This document shows positions 62,743 to 64,000 of a stretch of 64,000 bases of DNA, piece by piece (within the stretch, counting starts at the first letter, position 1; each line of letters starts with the position of its first letter). The stretch is from Paenisporosarcina sp. FSL H8-0542. Lineage in GTDB: Bacteria > Bacillota > Bacilli > Bacillales_A > Planococcaceae. The position numbers were made by a program, and so were the translations under genes. The notes below the pieces were generated by a model. The model worked only from the letters and a program-made list of their open reading frames with translations. It did not search any database and had not been told where the DNA came from. Location: contig NZ_CP152050.1 of assembly GCF_038632915.1 (NCBI RefSeq), positions 2,945,001 to 3,009,000 of the forward strand. The letters are read 5' to 3'.

Positions 62743-64000
62743 TTATTCCTGATTCAATAATTTCTTCAGTGCTTCAGCCATTGCTGTATTTTGAGGTTCA
62801 TCTTGTTGTTTCAAGAATTTCTGTACATCTTTCTTATTGGCTTTTGCTCCACCTGAAGATTCACGACGTTTTTCAAAGGCCGACAATTTTTCTCGATGAC
62901 CACATTTACAAACAAACAGTTTGCCATCTCCTTCACCACGCATTTCCATCCGTTTGTGACACACTGGACAACGTGCATTGGTTTGCATGGACACCGATTT
63001 TTTGTAGCCACATTCACGATCTTGGCATACAAGCATTTTGCCACGTTTGCCGTTTACTTCAAGCAAATTCTTTCCACAAGTCGGACAGGTCTTACCCGTG
63101 ACATTGTCATGTTTGAACTTTTGATCGCTTTGTTTGATTTGCGTCACAACCGTTTTTGAAAAGGTTACCATGTCTTTCATGAATTGTTCCTTTTTCATCG
63201 TACCCTTTGCAATTTTCGTCAATCGCTGTTCCCACTCACCCGTTAAGGACGGGGATTTTAAATCTTCAGGGACCAATTCAAGCAACTGTCTTCCTTTGGA
63301 AGTCGTGTAGATATCTTTGCCTTTCTTTTCAATGACAAAGCTATTGAATAATTTCTCAATAATATCAGCGCGTGTTGCCACTGTTCCAAGTCCACCCGTT
63401 TCGACTGCTGTCTGGATAATGTCTTTAGACTCCCCAGCCATAAATGACGAAGGATTCTCCATCGCAGAAAGTAATGTCCCTTCATTGAATCGGGCAGGTG
63501 GTTTCGTTTCACCTTGTGTCATGGAGATAGCACGAATTTCAATCGTGTCTCCTTTTTGTACAGGAGGCAACGTGCTTTCTGTGTCGTCTTCTTTGTCTTG
63601 ATAGACACGTTTCCATCCTTCATCCCGGACGGTTTTTCCTTTTGCCGTAAATGTTTCTCCAAGCACTTCCAGTGTAATGACTGTTTGATCATATGCATAA
63701 GGAGGCAGGAAAACGGCTAAAAATCGCTTAACGATTAAGTCATATAATTTTCGTTCTTTGTCTGATAGATTTTGCATGACCGGCGATTCCTCAGTCGGAA
63801 TAATCGCGTGGTGATCGCTCACTCTTGCATCGTCAATTACTCCTTTTTGCGGTTGGATATTCGCTGAACGCAAAATACTGTTCGTCGCAGCTCTGTAAGG
63901 TTGCAAATCTACTGCTTTAATACGTTCTTTCAAGGTCGACTTCATGTCGCTTGATAAATGCTTCGAATCCGTCCGTGGATACGTCACGATTTTATGGCGT
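62743..64000 (-). CDS. topB: DNA topoisomerase III, C-terminal part
   Basis: Type IA topoisomerase, open at the right edge of the window, so the N-terminal TOPRIM half is missing here. The active-site region TYPRTDSKHL with the catalytic Tyr is near the edge; GLGTVATRADIIEKL and the toprim-distal gate domains follow, and the C-terminus has two zinc-finger-like modules (CPTCGKNLLEV...CQDREC; CPVCHKRMEMRGEG...CKCGHRE). About 419 residues are visible. Confidence 0.95.
   Translation of the reverse strand, partial: RHKIVTYPRTDSKHLSSDMKSTLKERIKAVDLQPYRAATNSILRSANIQPQKGVIDDARVSDHHAIIPTEESPVMQNLSDKERKLYDLIVKRFLAVFLPPYAYDQTVITLEVLGETFTAKGKTVRDEGWKRVYQDKEDDTESTLPPVQKGDTIEIRAISMTQGETKPPARFNEGTLLSAMENPSSFMAGESKDIIQTAVETGGLGTVATRADIIEKLFNSFVIEKKGKDIYTTSKGRQLLELVPEDLKSPSLTGEWEQRLTKIAKGTMKKEQFMKDMVTFSKTVVTQIKQSDQKFKHDNVTGKTCPTCGKNLLEVNGKRGKMLVCQDRECGYKKSVSMQTNARCPVCHKRMEMRGEGDGKLFVCKCGHREKLSAFEKRRESSGGAKANKKDVQKFLKQQDEPQNTAMAEALKKLLNQE

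Overview
The window is chromosomal DNA of a low-GC, endospore-forming member of the Bacillales, most likely a Planococcaceae (Sporosarcina/Paenisporosarcina-like) species. This is an inference from gene content and protein similarity remembered from known families. Spore genes are present (rsfA, cwlJ, gerQ), bacillithiol synthesis is present (bshB2), and the gene order follows the Bacillus subtilis ywd-ywf-ywg-ywh-ywi-ywj region (fadF, rpoE, argS, ywiB, speB, speE, pbpG, ywhD, ywhB, ywgA, ywfO, rsfA, lipL, pta, hemQ, cwlJ, gerQ, ywdK, ywdI, ung, pdxK). No rRNA, tRNA, prophage, IS element or CRISPR array is visible.

Layout. 0-3 kb: rpoE (delta subunit of RNA polymerase), a 54-aa membrane protein just upstream of it, and an unknown 511-aa membrane protein. 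3.2-14.5 kb: a minus-strand fatty acid/branched-chain acyl-CoA locus in the order fadF, thiolase, 3-hydroxybutyryl-CoA dehydrogenase, two acyl-CoA dehydrogenases, TetR regulator, icmF (B12-dependent isobutyryl-CoA mutase); a FadR-like operator sits inside the fadF promoter. 14.6-25.2 kb: a 13-gene cobalamin salvage operon behind a cobalamin riboswitch: btuF, btuC, btuD-cbiZ fusion, cbiB, cobD, cobU, short cobQ, cobS, alpha-ribazole phosphatase, a second CobU-like protein, adenosyltransferase, cblT, cblS. It imports corrinoids, strips and rebuilds the nucleotide loop from scavenged alpha-ribazole, and adenosylates the product, which is the cofactor IcmF needs. 25.5-47.3 kb: conserved housekeeping and sporulation block. 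47.6-50.3 kb: an ECF sigma/anti-sigma/lipoprotein/AcfC-like cassette. 50.5-52.4 kb: two orphan peptide-type ABC permeases. 53-64 kb: yojF-bshB2, a gate-domain membrane protein, threonine dehydrogenase and kbl, an AlkD-like protein, a P-loop protein, a YczE-like protein, ybaK and the 3' part of topB (open at the right edge).

The least explained signal is in the intergenic DNA. Two repeat systems recur. (1) A family of long hairpin units of about 115-170 bp or more (8.3, 27.7-28.0, 29.3, 37.4, 40.7-41.1 and 52.5-52.9 kb) whose stems change sequence between copies but keep base pairing, which points to selection on structure. (2) Short arrays with a 21-bp period but different unit sequence at each site (3.0, 11.8, 25.3, 33.6 and 60.1 kb). 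Neither is explained by genes or by ordinary terminators. Other points worth attention are the CobQ lacking its amidotransferase domain, the pair of complementary CobU-like proteins and the relic of an acyl-CoA ligase gene at 55.7-55.9 kb. All family assignments were made by eye without database searches.
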